A stretch of DNA of 13,568 bases from positions 1-13,568 of the forward strand of contig CAJQMX010000231.1 in assembly GCA_905479515.1 (NCBI GenBank), written 5' to 3'. A program made the position numbers and the translations under genes. Positions 6,836-13,568 of this stretch are shown in pieces. The stretch's first letter is position 1. Every line of letters begins with the position of its first letter. A model generated the notes under the pieces. The model saw only the letters and a list, made by a program, of their open reading frames with translations, was not told the origin of the DNA and searched no databases. The stretch is from an uncultured Parasphingopyxis sp. GTDB taxonomy: Bacteria > Pseudomonadota > Alphaproteobacteria > Sphingomonadales > Sphingomonadaceae.

Positions 6836-7074
6836 GCCCCAGTTGCTGTCGTTCAAGTGAAGGCTCGGCCTTCCCGATAGCGAACCGGGTGCTTTTCTCC
6901 GCCGAGGTCAAACCCTCACGCCGTGAATAGGGTGGCAAGGAAACTGGCTGCTCTGAAATAGCGTATTGCGACACTTAGCCAATGCTCAAGCTGGCATGGG
7001 TTCAGGCTTCAGCCCATCGATAATCAGGGCATATCGGACTAGCAATTAGCACTACCTTTGCGTAACTTCGCTTC
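6836..7074. other. Intergenic leader region of the glycosyltransferase gene
   Basis: No gene was seen. A perfect short hairpin GAAGGC-TCG-GCCTTC lies at 6858-6872 without a T-run, and ATGGG/CCCAT symmetry lies near 6998-7018. The glycosyltransferase promoter must lie here, but no clear -35/-10 pair stood out. Confidence 0.3.
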
Positions 7075-7081
7075 GAGAGGA
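7075..7081 (+). promoter_or_regulatory. Ribosome binding site deciding the glycosyltransferase start
   Basis: GAGAGGA lies six bases before a GTG at 7088. A longer frame opens at a TTG at 7058, but has no comparable site and would place extra residues before the conserved first beta strand. The GTG is therefore preferred. Confidence 0.6.
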
Positions 7082-7087
7082 ATTTTG

Positions 7088-8425
7088 GTGCAGCAAGGTC
7101 AGAAAATTGTTCTCGTTACTGCAGGCACCCTTGGGGACGTTTATCCATTCATATCGCTTGCCAAGGCGTTAGTCCTTGAAGGTTTTGATCCGATAGTTGC
7201 GACCTATCCGTGTCACATTGACCACGTGGAACGGGCCGGAATAGCGGCACATCCAGTAGGGCCTGACCTGCCTGAAATTCTATCAAGTCTAGGGGTTGGA
7301 CTTGATGATTTCGTTGACCGTATGGCTGCAGATCGTTCTTTTTTCCCCGCAAAGATCGTGCTTCCGCATCTTCAAGCTAACCTCGATGCACTGCGAACGG
7401 TGATCGAGGGAGCCGCGATGGTTGTCACTCATGTTGCGGCGCCTGCAGCAGTCATTGCCGCACAGGTATATCGAGTGCCTCATGTGACTGTTCTATTTTC
7501 ACCATTTCTAGCACTTTCGGCACATGACCCGCCGGTAATACCGCCAATACCATTCTTGCCCGTTCCGCAATCGCGTGCGGCAATCATGTGGAACCGCATT
7601 TTTATCTCTTTGTTCCAACATGCATTAGCGCACCTCGCACGACCCGTCGCACAAATGAGGCGCGAGCTAGACCTTCCTGGTCCGACCTTAGATAATTTTT
7701 CGATATTCGGGCCAAAGTCTGGTGCGGTTAGGGTGCTCGGTCTTTATTCGCCACTTTTGAGCGATGTTCAGCCAGACCATCCTGATGGCTTTGAAGTCGT
7801 TGGTTCATCAAACTATGATGGCCCTATTACTGGCGAACTTAACTCCAGTTTAAGGGCTTTCCTCGACGAAGGAGATGCTCCAATCATCTTTACCATGGGT
7901 AGCTTATCATTAGGAGGCAGTCCATTCCATGAAATATGCATCAAGGCATCGAGGCAGACGGGTCACCGAGCATTGCTGTTGGTCCCCGATGCGGAAGTGG
8001 CTGGACTCAGCAACCTCATCGCGCCCGATGTGCATATTGCTGGCTATATTCCGCACTCACTTTTGCTACCCCACGCGCGACTAATTGTTCATCACGGAGG
8101 GATTGGGACAGCGACCCAAGCGCTCAGGGCTGGCTTACCTCAACTTGTGGTCCCGCATTGCAATGATCAATTCGACAATGCGGCGCGGCTTGAACGGATG
8201 GGAGTTGCGCAAAGCTTGCCGTTGAAGCACTTCCAAACAAAACGGGTCGCGGCAGCACTGGAAGTTCTGCTGGCGACCCCCGAAATAGCCTTGCGAGCGA
8301 CGGAGTTAGTCGAGGTGATTTATCGCGAGGACGGTGCTGCTCAGGTAGCAAAGAAAATTGCTGAAGCGCTACTAATCGCCAGCGAAGACTGCGCACGGCA
8401 CTCAGCTAATACAAAGCTAGTTTAA
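7088..8425 (+). CDS. GT1-type UDP-glycosyltransferase (YjiC/COG1819-like)
   Basis: A 445-aa GT-B fold enzyme predicted to move a sugar from a nucleotide donor to a small hydrophobic acceptor. The N-terminal Rossmann half opens with KIVLVTAGTLGDVYPFISLA (6-25), the usual G-x-x-GD-x-x-P-x-x-x-LA signature, followed by a family-typical HVERAGIAAHPVGPD (46-60). The C-terminal half has the linker strand PIIFTMGS (265-272) and the donor-binding signature HHGGIGTATQALRAGLPQLVVPH-x-x-DQ (335-361), with the conserved His, Gly-Gly, Pro and Asp-Gln. There is no signal peptide or membrane anchor, so it is probably cytosolic or peripheral. The acceptor (carotenoid, sterol, macrolide, rhamnolipid-like or other) cannot be told from sequence. 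The gene stands alone between two c-di-GMP genes on the other strand; its stop codon overlaps that of the hydrolase remnant. Confidence 0.85.
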   Translation: MQQGQKIVLVTAGTLGDVYPFISLAKALVLEGFDPIVATYPCHIDHVERAGIAAHPVGPDLPEILSSLGVGLDDFVDRMAADRSFFPAKIVLPHLQANLDALRTVIEGAAMVVTHVAAPAAVIAAQVYRVPHVTVLFSPFLALSAHDPPVIPPIPFLPVPQSRAAIMWNRIFISLFQHALAHLARPVAQMRRELDLPGPTLDNFSIFGPKSGAVRVLGLYSPLLSDVQPDHPDGFEVVGSSNYDGPITGELNSSLRAFLDEGDAPIIFTMGSLSLGGSPFHEICIKASRQTGHRALLLVPDAEVAGLSNLIAPDVHIAGYIPHSLLLPHARLIVHHGGIGTATQALRAGLPQLVVPHCNDQFDNAARLERMGVAQSLPLKHFQTKRVAAALEVLLATPEIALRATELVEVIYREDGAAQVAKKIAEALLIASEDCARHSANTKLV

Positions 8426-8775
8426 GGCTTCAGGTTTTCATTCAAAAACTCCAAAATCTTAGGCCAACTATCTGCTCTGGCCGCCGCATTTGATCTTGCA
8501 GTTCCTCCAAGAGTAGCAAATTTGATAATGTCAGGATCATCGGCAGTTCCCGGCGCGCCCATAACGCCATGCCCTATCGCAGCGTAAGTCAACAGAGATT
8601 CATCGAAGTCGGCGTGTGCCAGCAGCGCCCCTCTGATCTTGAATAACTGTTTTTCCTTTTGATCGCGCAAAACCGGTCCTTCCGCAACCCACCCAGTTTC
8701 GGTCGTTCGAACTGACTTGATGGAAAGTAAAAGCGGCTCGTCAGCTAGGTATGAGATGCTGACAATGCCGAAGTC
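8422..8775 (-). pseudogene. Truncated remnant of a BAAT/thioesterase-type alpha/beta hydrolase
   Basis: The open frame has no ATG or GTG start with a ribosome site; only a TTG at 8670 is available. Its C-terminal part is characteristic of the acyl-CoA thioester hydrolase/BAAT C-terminal domain: a GHGVMG motif with the putative catalytic histidine, then a TLGGTARSNAAARADSWPKI stretch and a final helix ending in LNENLKP. The nucleophile elbow (G-x-S-x-G) and most of the catalytic core are missing. The upstream portion, up to a stop codon at 8776, does not align convincingly with the family by eye. It is therefore read as a decayed 3' fragment. It starts ten bases after the stop of the diguanylate cyclase gene on the same strand, possibly where a deletion joined them. 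Confidence 0.65.
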
Positions 8776-8784
8776 TTAAAAACA

Positions 8785-9903
8785 TCAATGAACACATTCA
8801 GCTGAATCAATTACAACCTGGTTTCGACCACTTTGCTTGGCAGAATATAAAGCAGCGTCTGCTCGTCGGAGCATAAGACGTGGATCACCAGCGCCTGCCA
8901 GCGAAGCGATTCCAGCCGAAAAACTTACCGTCCCTATTGCCTCGTTCGTTTCCCGGTTCATAAAATTATGCGCAGCAAGTTCAGACCTTACACTGTCGAT
9001 AATTTCGAACACTTGCTGCGAGGTTTTATCAAGAAATAGAACGACGAACTCTTCTCCTCCGTGCCGCGCGAGATGGCATTTATTGTCAGACATACCATCA
9101 AGATATTGCGCCACACGTTTAAGAACCCTGTCACCTGCCTCATGACCATGATTGTCATTTATCAGTTTGAATTTGTCGATGTCGATAAAGGCTACAGTCA
9201 GGGGTTCAAATGCTTCCTTAGACCGCAAAAGCGCATCTTTCAGACAATTTTCAAATGCCCATCGATTGGGTAGACCGGTCAGTTGATCGGTCTCGGCCTT
9301 TTGTGTTGCATCATCTAGCTTTTTCCGCATCTCGGAAACTTGGTTTTCCGCTTCCTTCAACTGTCGTTGAGCTTCTTGTGATTTTTCGACAATCGTATTC
9401 GTGAGATTGATCAACGCCTTCAACTGACCTTGATTGCCTTGCGAGCGATCAATTTTCCCGACTTCTTGTTCCAATGCATGGCTATAATCACGATTTTCGT
9501 TTCGATTATCAGTGATTATTTTATGGCCGTTTCGCAATGCCCGCGTGCTGCTAGTAACTAGCTCGGATAGTTCTGCAGAATTCCAGACATCTAGATAAGT
9601 TTCGGTTAGTTGCTTAATTGATGAGATCGGCACATGCCCATGGCTCTCAATAATCTCATCTACGGCCAAACAAAACTGCAAGCTCTCTCCATATTTATAT
9701 TCCCAGGCAAGCCTGTAAGCTTCAGGCGTCGGTTCAAGTCGCACAGAATTTAGAAAGCCTGAAATCTCTACAATCTTTTGATTATATAGAGGCTTTGGCT
9801 CTGGTTCGCGCTTTCTCCAGTTGAAGGATTCAAGGAACCAACGGCTTACATTGAACGCGCCTTGCATATGACCATCGATTTGGGAGTGAGGTTGAGTTGC
9901 CAT
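8785..9903 (-). CDS. Soluble GGEEF diguanylate cyclase
   Basis: A 372-aa protein predicted to make c-di-GMP from two GTP. The N-terminal region (45-110) is helical, with a stretch around LEPTPEAYRLAWEYKYGE (56-73) seen before GGDEF domains in other alphaproteobacterial cyclases. A likely coiled coil (165-205) leads into the GGDEF domain (205-365), with DQLTGLPNR (206-214), metal ligand D241 in FIDIDKFK and the active-site loop GGEEF at 282-286. The I-site RxxD that gives product inhibition is replaced (D273 and C276 where R and D are expected), so feedback control is probably absent. No signal peptide or membrane segment is seen. The ATG at 9903 (weak GGAA site) is preferred over a frame opening at 9990, because a promoter lies between them. 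It may act opposite to the EAL protein encoded 2.3 kb away. Confidence 0.92.
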   Translation of the reverse strand: MATQPHSQIDGHMQGAFNVSRWFLESFNWRKREPEPKPLYNQKIVEISGFLNSVRLEPTPEAYRLAWEYKYGESLQFCLAVDEIIESHGHVPISSIKQLTETYLDVWNSAELSELVTSSTRALRNGHKIITDNRNENRDYSHALEQEVGKIDRSQGNQGQLKALINLTNTIVEKSQEAQRQLKEAENQVSEMRKKLDDATQKAETDQLTGLPNRWAFENCLKDALLRSKEAFEPLTVAFIDIDKFKLINDNHGHEAGDRVLKRVAQYLDGMSDNKCHLARHGGEEFVVLFLDKTSQQVFEIIDSVRSELAAHNFMNRETNEAIGTVSFSAGIASLAGAGDPRLMLRRADAALYSAKQSGRNQVVIDSAECVH

Positions 9904-9954
9904 TGTTTTCCACTTTTTTGTAATCAGAAACAATGACGGCATTTCGACGCAACT

Positions 9955-9983
9955 ATTAAGAACATAGTTAATTGACTTGGCAA
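9955..9983 (-). promoter_or_regulatory. Putative promoter of the diguanylate cyclase gene with TTAA pair
   Basis: On the minus strand TTGCCA (9978-9983) and CTTAAT (9955-9960) are spaced by 17 bases, placing the start of transcription near 9948, about 45 bases before the ATG. Two TTAA half-boxes (9956-9959 and 9968-9971) overlap it with eight bases between them, one more than the CtrA consensus. Confidence 0.4.
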
Positions 9984-10576
9984 CAGACAAGCCGTTTCCA
10001 ATTGAAAGCGCGAATAGTAGACATTTCTGATACAGTAGCTATCAGTCGGTAAGCGCCCCATTTGGCGACGTTCTCGGTCAAAAAGTCATTTTCCGAAACC
10101 TGCCAGTGGAGCTGGTAAAAAAGACTCGAATTGGGCCATTTTCCAATATTTTGTTTTTGCCCAAAGGCTGATAAACCGACATCCGGATCGCAGCATGCGG
10201 ATGCCCGCTAAGTGGTATTCGTTACGCAAATTGAGACCGACCATGCCGAGAAAGGCTGCGAAATTTATGTTTCACCGCGAAGACCGGGCGTTACACATCA
10301 ATTCTCTCGCAATTGATCTTATAGTTTACGAACATGAATTCACTACATTCACAACTGGAGTTCGGATATTGTGCGATGCACGGCCAAACGCTGCGAATGG
10401 CGTCAGTGGAGGCTTGGAAATAATGAAAATAGCTGCACGCTTGAGGCTTTTGTTTGCGGTTTTCTGTAGTTTGTAAAATCGTGTAAAAGGTGCAGTTATC
10501 TATTAACTTCGTTATAATTAGAGATTACTTGTCAACAACTTCTTTGTTAGCTAGTCAGAATTCCGGGAGCAATTTA
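9984..10576. other. Intergenic region between the cyclase and the 56-aa gene
   Basis: Nearly 600 bp without a convincing gene. It holds the inverted repeat CTGATA/TATCAG at 10027-10032 and 10040-10045, a CATCCG/CGGATG symmetry near 10182-10205, and a perfect TATAAT at 10513-10518 that could serve the downstream small gene, though no good -35 was seen. A 93-codon frame at 10195-10476 (or 77 codons from an ATG at 10243) has no good ribosome site and no recognised domain, and is left unannotated. Confidence 0.4.
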
Positions 10577-10747
10577 ATGCCGCCAGTCGATGAATTTAGC
10601 GAAATACAAAATGCTGGATTGAGGTTGCGCGCCCATACTCTGATGGAAGAGGCACTTAAAATTCTCGACACAACAGGAGATCATTTGGCTGGAGCCAAGC
10701 TTGATGACGCGATTTGCGCCTTGGGCCTAAGGTCCAATTCCAAATAG
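10577..10747 (+). CDS. Small 56-aa helical protein, hypothetical
   Basis: A good ribosome site, GGGAG (10565-10569), lies seven bases before the ATG. The peptide is soluble and helical, with LRAHTLMEEALKILDTTGDH (17-36) followed by LAGAKLDDAICALGL (37-51). Small proteins with this type of ALxxLDxxG-x-x-x-AAxxLxxAI pattern occur widely in alphaproteobacteria without known function. An upstream in-frame start at 10490 would add 29 residues without a ribosome site and is not favoured. The stop codon lies six bases from that of the convergent winged-helix gene, with no terminator between them. Confidence 0.6.
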   Translation: MPPVDEFSEIQNAGLRLRAHTLMEEALKILDTTGDHLAGAKLDDAICALGLRSNSK

Positions 10748-10753
10748 TCGGCG

Positions 10754-11077
10754 CTACTCTGGGGAAAGGAAAACGGTAGCCAAACGCTTTTTCATCGAAT
10801 CAGATAATCGCAGTGCAGCCGGTTCCGACATATCGGCCTGAGACATTTCGATTAAACCCTCTGATGCTAAGACCTTAATATAGCGATCAAATGTGGATGT
10901 CGGGGCATCAATCATTTTATTGAGTTCATCACTTTTGAGAACATTTTCCGAATTTTGCTCGACAAACAAGTGCAGCAAAATTTTTGCTGAGATATTCTGG
11001 GATATGGGTTCGCCAATTGCTTCGTCGAGAGCAGATATTTGACGGAGTAATAGTCGTGCTGATTGTTCCGGTTGCAT
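10754..11077 (-). CDS. Winged-helix DNA-binding protein (MarR-like)
   Basis: A 107-aa protein. A helical N-terminus (1-25) leads into a winged-helix fold: helix ISAKILLHLFVEQ (29-41), LKSDELNKMI (47-56), recognition-helix region PTSTFDRYIKVLASEGLIEMS (59-79) and a short wing ending ALRLSDSMKKRLATVF. It probably binds DNA as a regulator; the ligand and targets are unknown. Its ATG follows the TAA of the radC-like gene with no base between (TAAATG), and its ribosome site GGAAAAG (11083-11089) lies inside that gene. Translation is therefore likely coupled and the two proteins made together. It is the last gene of the minus-strand cluster. Confidence 0.75.
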   Translation of the reverse strand: MQPEQSARLLLRQISALDEAIGEPISQNISAKILLHLFVEQNSENVLKSDELNKMIDAPTSTFDRYIKVLASEGLIEMSQADMSEPAALRLSDSMKKRLATVFLSPE

Positions 11078-11848
11078 TTATGCTTTTCCAAAGGTTTTGA
11101 AGAAAGAGCCAAGGAAGTTTGTTAGAAAACTCCGCTTGAAGGTGAGTGATTTTGGCAAACGGGACATTTCGCGTCCATCGAGCAAACCAAGGCTTCGCAT
11201 GCTAGCAATACCACTTTTTGCAACAATCAGATGATCAAGAACATCCACATCAAATGACTGGCACAGGTCGACGATTTTTCTTGTCAAAGCAATATCAGAA
11301 CTACTTGGACTTAGATCACCACACGGATGGTTGTGCACCAATATGACGGCCGTTGCTTTAAGCTCTAAAGCCTCACGGATGATTTCACGGACATGGACCT
11401 GAATGCGGTTTACTGTCCCAATGCCCATCAACTTGTCTTCAATCAGACGATTCTTGGTATCGAGAAAAAGAACACGAAACAGTTCTTTTTTGGACGATGA
11501 CAGGCTGTGGAACAAATAGTCGTGCAAGGCAGTGGAGGAACTGAGCACCGGGCCTGAAACAAGCTCTTGCTCCAAGGCATAGTTGAAGGATCTCGCAACA
11601 ATCTTGAGATATTCGATTGCTTCTGCGTCTAATCCATCAGCGGCTTTTTTTTGATGCCCAATTTCTTGAAAAAGCTGACGAATTGTTATGAACTTGGCTA
11701 AAATTCGCTCAGCTTCAGCCTCAGCTTGTTTTTTGATAATTGGCCTTATTATCTGGGCCAAAGCTTCTATATCTCGACGTGACCTTTCGCTAAATTTCTG
11801 CCTCTTATCGTTGCCACAATTAGGATCAGCAGTTGCACGAATCCCCAA
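11078..11848 (-). CDS. radC: RadC-family protein with JAB/MPN+ domain
   Basis: Numbering is from the TTG at 11848 (256 aa). An N-terminal helical region (about 20-95) corresponds to the helix-hairpin-helix part of RadC, here without a clear GIG motif. The JAB domain follows: PVLSSSTALHDYL (100-112), ELFRVLFLDTKNRLI (122-136), and the metalloprotease-like HNHP-x-GD-x-x-PSSSD with H172, H174 and D185, then DHLIVAKSG (205-213). Zinc ligands are intact, but no enzymatic activity is established for RadC; the old DNA-repair label is doubtful. The start is unclear: the frame has no ATG, only TTG codons at 11956, 11848 and 11761. Alignment with other RadC proteins needs residues upstream of 11761, so the gene overlaps the end of the membrane protein gene. 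A basic, aromatic C-terminal tail (228-256) extends beyond the usual domain end. Confidence 0.85.
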   Translation of the reverse strand: MGIRATADPNCGNDKRQKFSERSRRDIEALAQIIRPIIKKQAEAEAERILAKFITIRQLFQEIGHQKKAADGLDAEAIEYLKIVARSFNYALEQELVSGPVLSSSTALHDYLFHSLSSSKKELFRVLFLDTKNRLIEDKLMGIGTVNRIQVHVREIIREALELKATAVILVHNHPCGDLSPSSSDIALTRKIVDLCQSFDVDVLDHLIVAKSGIASMRSLGLLDGREMSRLPKSLTFKRSFLTNFLGSFFKTFGKA

Positions 11849-12189
11849 GCTCCCTGAGTTACCCCCACGCCTTGAGAATTGAGATCCACTCCCACAGACG
11901 TCACGAAAAACGTCAGCACTGGTATCATCTGAAATGCGGCAATCGGCAATGGCCAAAATCTTTTACTCCGGAAGGCGATAACGATAAAAAATAACAAGCT
12001 GCAAAAATCGATTAGGAAAATGCCAAAGGATGGTTCCAGCCAGTTTTCGCCGCTCATTCGGTAAATGGCTGCTGTTCCTGTGAAATTGAAAACCAAGACG
12101 AACAAGGCCAGACGTTCTTCCACTTTTCCGTATCGAAGCACGAAGATGAATGCCGAAAGCATAAGAAATAGGAAAATCCATTTTGCCAT
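11767..12189 (-). CDS. Small multi-pass membrane protein, hypothetical
   Basis: A 140-aa protein with four or five predicted membrane segments at about 3-18, 24-42, 55-74, 79-98 and 109-128. Short charged loops include RYGKVEER (19-26) and RSKR (73-76), and the cytoplasmic tail is basic (RGRNLAKGHVEI). No family or motif was recognised. The ATG at 12189 lacks a strong ribosome site; a TTG nine bases upstream and a different-frame ATG at 12205 are alternatives. It starts 49 bases after the 120-aa gene and its 3' end overlaps the radC-like gene, so the three are probably co-transcribed. It could anchor a partner at the membrane, but this is only suggested by context. Confidence 0.7.
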   Translation of the reverse strand: MAKWIFLFLMLSAFIFVLRYGKVEERLALFVLVFNFTGTAAIYRMSGENWLEPSFGIFLIDFCSLLFFIVIAFRSKRFWPLPIAAFQMIPVLTFFVTSVGVDLNSQGVGVTQGAWGFVQLLILIVATIRGRNLAKGHVEI

Positions 12190-12238
12190 AACGGGCAAAT
12201 CTCATACTATCGGCACTCCAGTCAACGCGGGTGTATAA

Positions 12239-12601
12239 TTACGCTGCTTTCGTTTTTTCGGAATGCACCAGTGCCACCGGACTTTCCTCTGCGGAATCTT
12301 CGAAAAACTTCCATAGGGCTCCGCCTGCTGTGACTTTGAAACCGAGCTGGCCTTGGACTTTCGTGAATGCACAATGGGCATCGACAATTCGCGCGCGGGC
12401 TGAATGGAGCGCAGCGACGGATTCACCCGTAAGAGAGATAGCCTCTTGTGCGACGAGTGCAGAAAGATTCGCGCGTTGGCGCGCTGCCGAGGTCGTGGAT
12501 GTTAATTCGCCTGCACAGATAAGTGCATTATCGATAGCAGCTTCCAACGCGTGAAGTTTTTCGGTTACGTCATTGACTGCGCTTAAACGTTCTTTGAGCA
12601 T
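12239..12601 (-). CDS. 120-aa predicted helical protein of unknown function
   Basis: The ATG has a strong ribosome site, AGGAGA (12608-12613), six bases upstream; a longer frame from 12655 has none. The protein is alanine-rich and almost wholly helical, with heptad-like hydrophobic spacing in LSAVNDVTEKLHALEAAIDN (6-25) and AQEAISLTGESVAALHSARA (51-70), suggesting a small helical bundle or coiled coil. The C-terminal 30 residues, with ALWKFFEDS (95-103), are more polar. There is no signal peptide or membrane segment. Proteins of this style occur in sphingomonads without known function. It lies between the tail-anchored regulator (75 bases upstream) and the membrane protein gene. Confidence 0.75.
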   Translation of the reverse strand: MLKERLSAVNDVTEKLHALEAAIDNALICAGELTSTTSAARQRANLSALVAQEAISLTGESVAALHSARARIVDAHCAFTKVQGQLGFKVTAGGALWKFFEDSAEESPVALVHSEKTKAA

Positions 12602-12676
12602 GAATGATCTCCTGCGCTTCCGATCTTTTCTCGGCGCACATATTCTTAGAAACAATAAGAGAGAGACAATCGCTGC

Positions 12677-13240
12677 TCAGGTTATCCGGGATAGACCTTC
12701 GGCCAGATTCACCAGCAAAGAAAATGCAAGCAAGCCGACCATCATGATCAAAAATATCAGACCAATCCGCGCAGGGATCGAAAGTTTATTTTCTCGTTTC
12801 GCTTCGAACAGAACCGACAGAAAAGAGGGATTCTGAGCGCTTTGAAAGGCATCATGAGAAAAAAACGCCTGTTCATCGCGAAGCTCGTCTTGCCCGCTGA
12901 CATTCGGTGGGTTCCATTCACCGGATGACGCTTTCTCATTACGTGCATATCGGTATCTTGGAAGGTCCGAACTTTGGTGTGCCAATTCATCGTATAGGTT
13001 TGGACTGCCAGACGGGTGCTGCTTTTCGTGCCTAGCGAACATCCGCGCTGCTTCTGCTCTTGAAGATGCGCCCAATTTGGTTTGTGCACGCTTTAACCGT
13101 TGGTCTACGGTATGCGGTGAAACATCAAGAATTCGGGCGATCTCTTTAGACGACCTAAGAGACGCGACTAACCGCAGACATTCTTTTTGCGGTTCGCTTA
13201 GGCTATCGATTTGTTCGATAGAAATGTTCGTATTCAACAT
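12677..13240 (-). CDS. LuxR-type HTH regulator with C-terminal membrane anchor
   Basis: A 187-aa protein. The GerE/LuxR DNA-binding domain is at the N-terminus (12-68): SLSEPQKECLRLV, SSKEIARILDVSPHTVDQRLKRAQTKLGASSRAEAARMF, with the usual recognition helix SPHTVDQRLKRA (41-52). A long polar linker (70-150) follows, then one hydrophobic segment (156-179) and a short end. There is no receiver or autoinducer domain. The layout implies DNA binding at the cytoplasmic face of the inner membrane, or release from it by proteolysis. The family is common in sphingomonads, where its signals are largely unknown. The ATG at 13240 (weak ribosome site) is chosen over a TTG at 13288. It is the first clear gene of the minus-strand cluster. 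Confidence 0.85.
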   Translation of the reverse strand: MLNTNISIEQIDSLSEPQKECLRLVASLRSSKEIARILDVSPHTVDQRLKRAQTKLGASSRAEAARMFARHEKQHPSGSPNLYDELAHQSSDLPRYRYARNEKASSGEWNPPNVSGQDELRDEQAFFSHDAFQSAQNPSFLSVLFEAKRENKLSIPARIGLIFLIMMVGLLAFSLLVNLAEGLSRIT

Positions 13241-13326
13241 GATAGCACCATTTCTTTTCTCAATAACAAATCGATCGGCATCGTGCAATCAATCGGCGCA
13301 TTTGCAACTATTTCGAGTGCAGATAA

Positions 13327-13524
13327 TCAGTGGAGCAGCAAATAACCAAGGATGACACTAAGTGGAGCCGTTCCTGCTAATTTGGTTGAGGAATGATCTT
13401 GAGCAATGGCGCAAAACATACTCATACCCAAACTACTTAAACCCAGTTTGACGGTCAATTGCTTCTGCTTTCTTATAATTGCGTCCACAACCGAAAGGTC
13501 TGTATTCCACCCAGTTGTTGCCAT
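13327..13524 (-). CDS. Doubtful 65-aa ORF, possible small membrane protein
   Basis: The frame starts with an ATG but has no clear ribosome site. The peptide has a charged head with RKQKQ (18-22) and two modestly hydrophobic stretches, around LGLSSLGMSMFCAI (27-40) and PLSVILGYLLLH (54-65). It lies 86 bases upstream of the LuxR-type gene on the same strand and could head the same transcript. No family was recognised, and it may not be translated. Confidence 0.35.
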   Translation of the reverse strand: MATTGWNTDLSVVDAIIRKQKQLTVKLGLSSLGMSMFCAIAQDHSSTKLAGTAPLSVILGYLLLH

Positions 13525-13568
13525 TATGGTGCGACTGCATCGAGTTCAGGCAATGGCAGCTTCCAGGA

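Noticed and set aside
10195..10476. 93-codon plus-strand frame, considered as a PilZ-like or hypothetical gene
   Set aside because: The initial basic residues suggested PilZ, but the remaining motifs are absent, and there is no convincing ribosome site.
1..13568. CRISPR array, tRNA or rRNA genes, prophage genes and toxin-antitoxin pairs
   Set aside because: Looked for on both strands by eye; no regularly spaced repeats, cloverleaf-type sequences, phage structural motifs or small paired toxin-antitoxin genes were found.

Overview
The window reads as a stretch of alphaproteobacterial chromosome, most probably from the Sphingomonadales. That placement is inference: it rests on the tail-anchored LuxR-type regulator, the type of RadC and winged-helix genes, the c-di-GMP proteins and TTAA-N7-TTAA (CtrA-like) boxes, not on any marker gene. 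Host genes look fairly AT-rich; the insertion sequence at the left is visibly richer in GC. No rRNA, tRNA, CRISPR array, origin or phage structural gene was seen.

Left part (1-3965). A GC-rich intergenic stretch carries a complete-looking insertion sequence of the IS1111 group of the IS110 family (about 343-1697). It has a DEDD/serine transposase on the minus strand, a 12-bp subterminal inverted repeat at both ends, a short left end and a long (about 250 bp) non-coding right end where a bridge RNA would be encoded. It is followed by a CPBP (CAAX-type) membrane protease gene and a DUF4261-like gene, both on the plus strand, and then about 400 bp with no convincing gene.

Middle part (3917-10000). 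Two cyclic-di-GMP genes on the minus strand bracket a glycosyltransferase gene on the plus strand. The first encodes a membrane CHASE2 - degenerate GGDEF - EAL protein, predicted to be a phosphodiesterase. Downstream of it, behind two TTAA-type boxes and ending at a strong bidirectional terminator, lies a 24-codon Trp-rich micro-ORF that standard gene finding would miss. The second is a soluble GGEEF diguanylate cyclase without an allosteric I-site, followed by the remnant of a thioesterase/BAAT-type alpha/beta hydrolase. The 500-bp gap before the glycosyltransferase holds a 157-bp element with 17-bp inverted ends that resembles a MITE.

Right part (10577-13524). A small 56-aa plus-strand gene converges on a tightly packed minus-strand cluster. 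In transcription order it is: a 65-aa ORF (doubtful), a LuxR-type DNA-binding protein with a C-terminal membrane anchor, a 120-aa helical protein, a multi-pass membrane protein, a RadC/JAB protein whose start overlaps the membrane gene, and a winged-helix protein whose ATG directly follows the radC stop codon. Spacing and overlap suggest one operon. This membrane-regulator/RadC/winged-helix set is the best candidate here for an undescribed system, but its function cannot be read from sequence.
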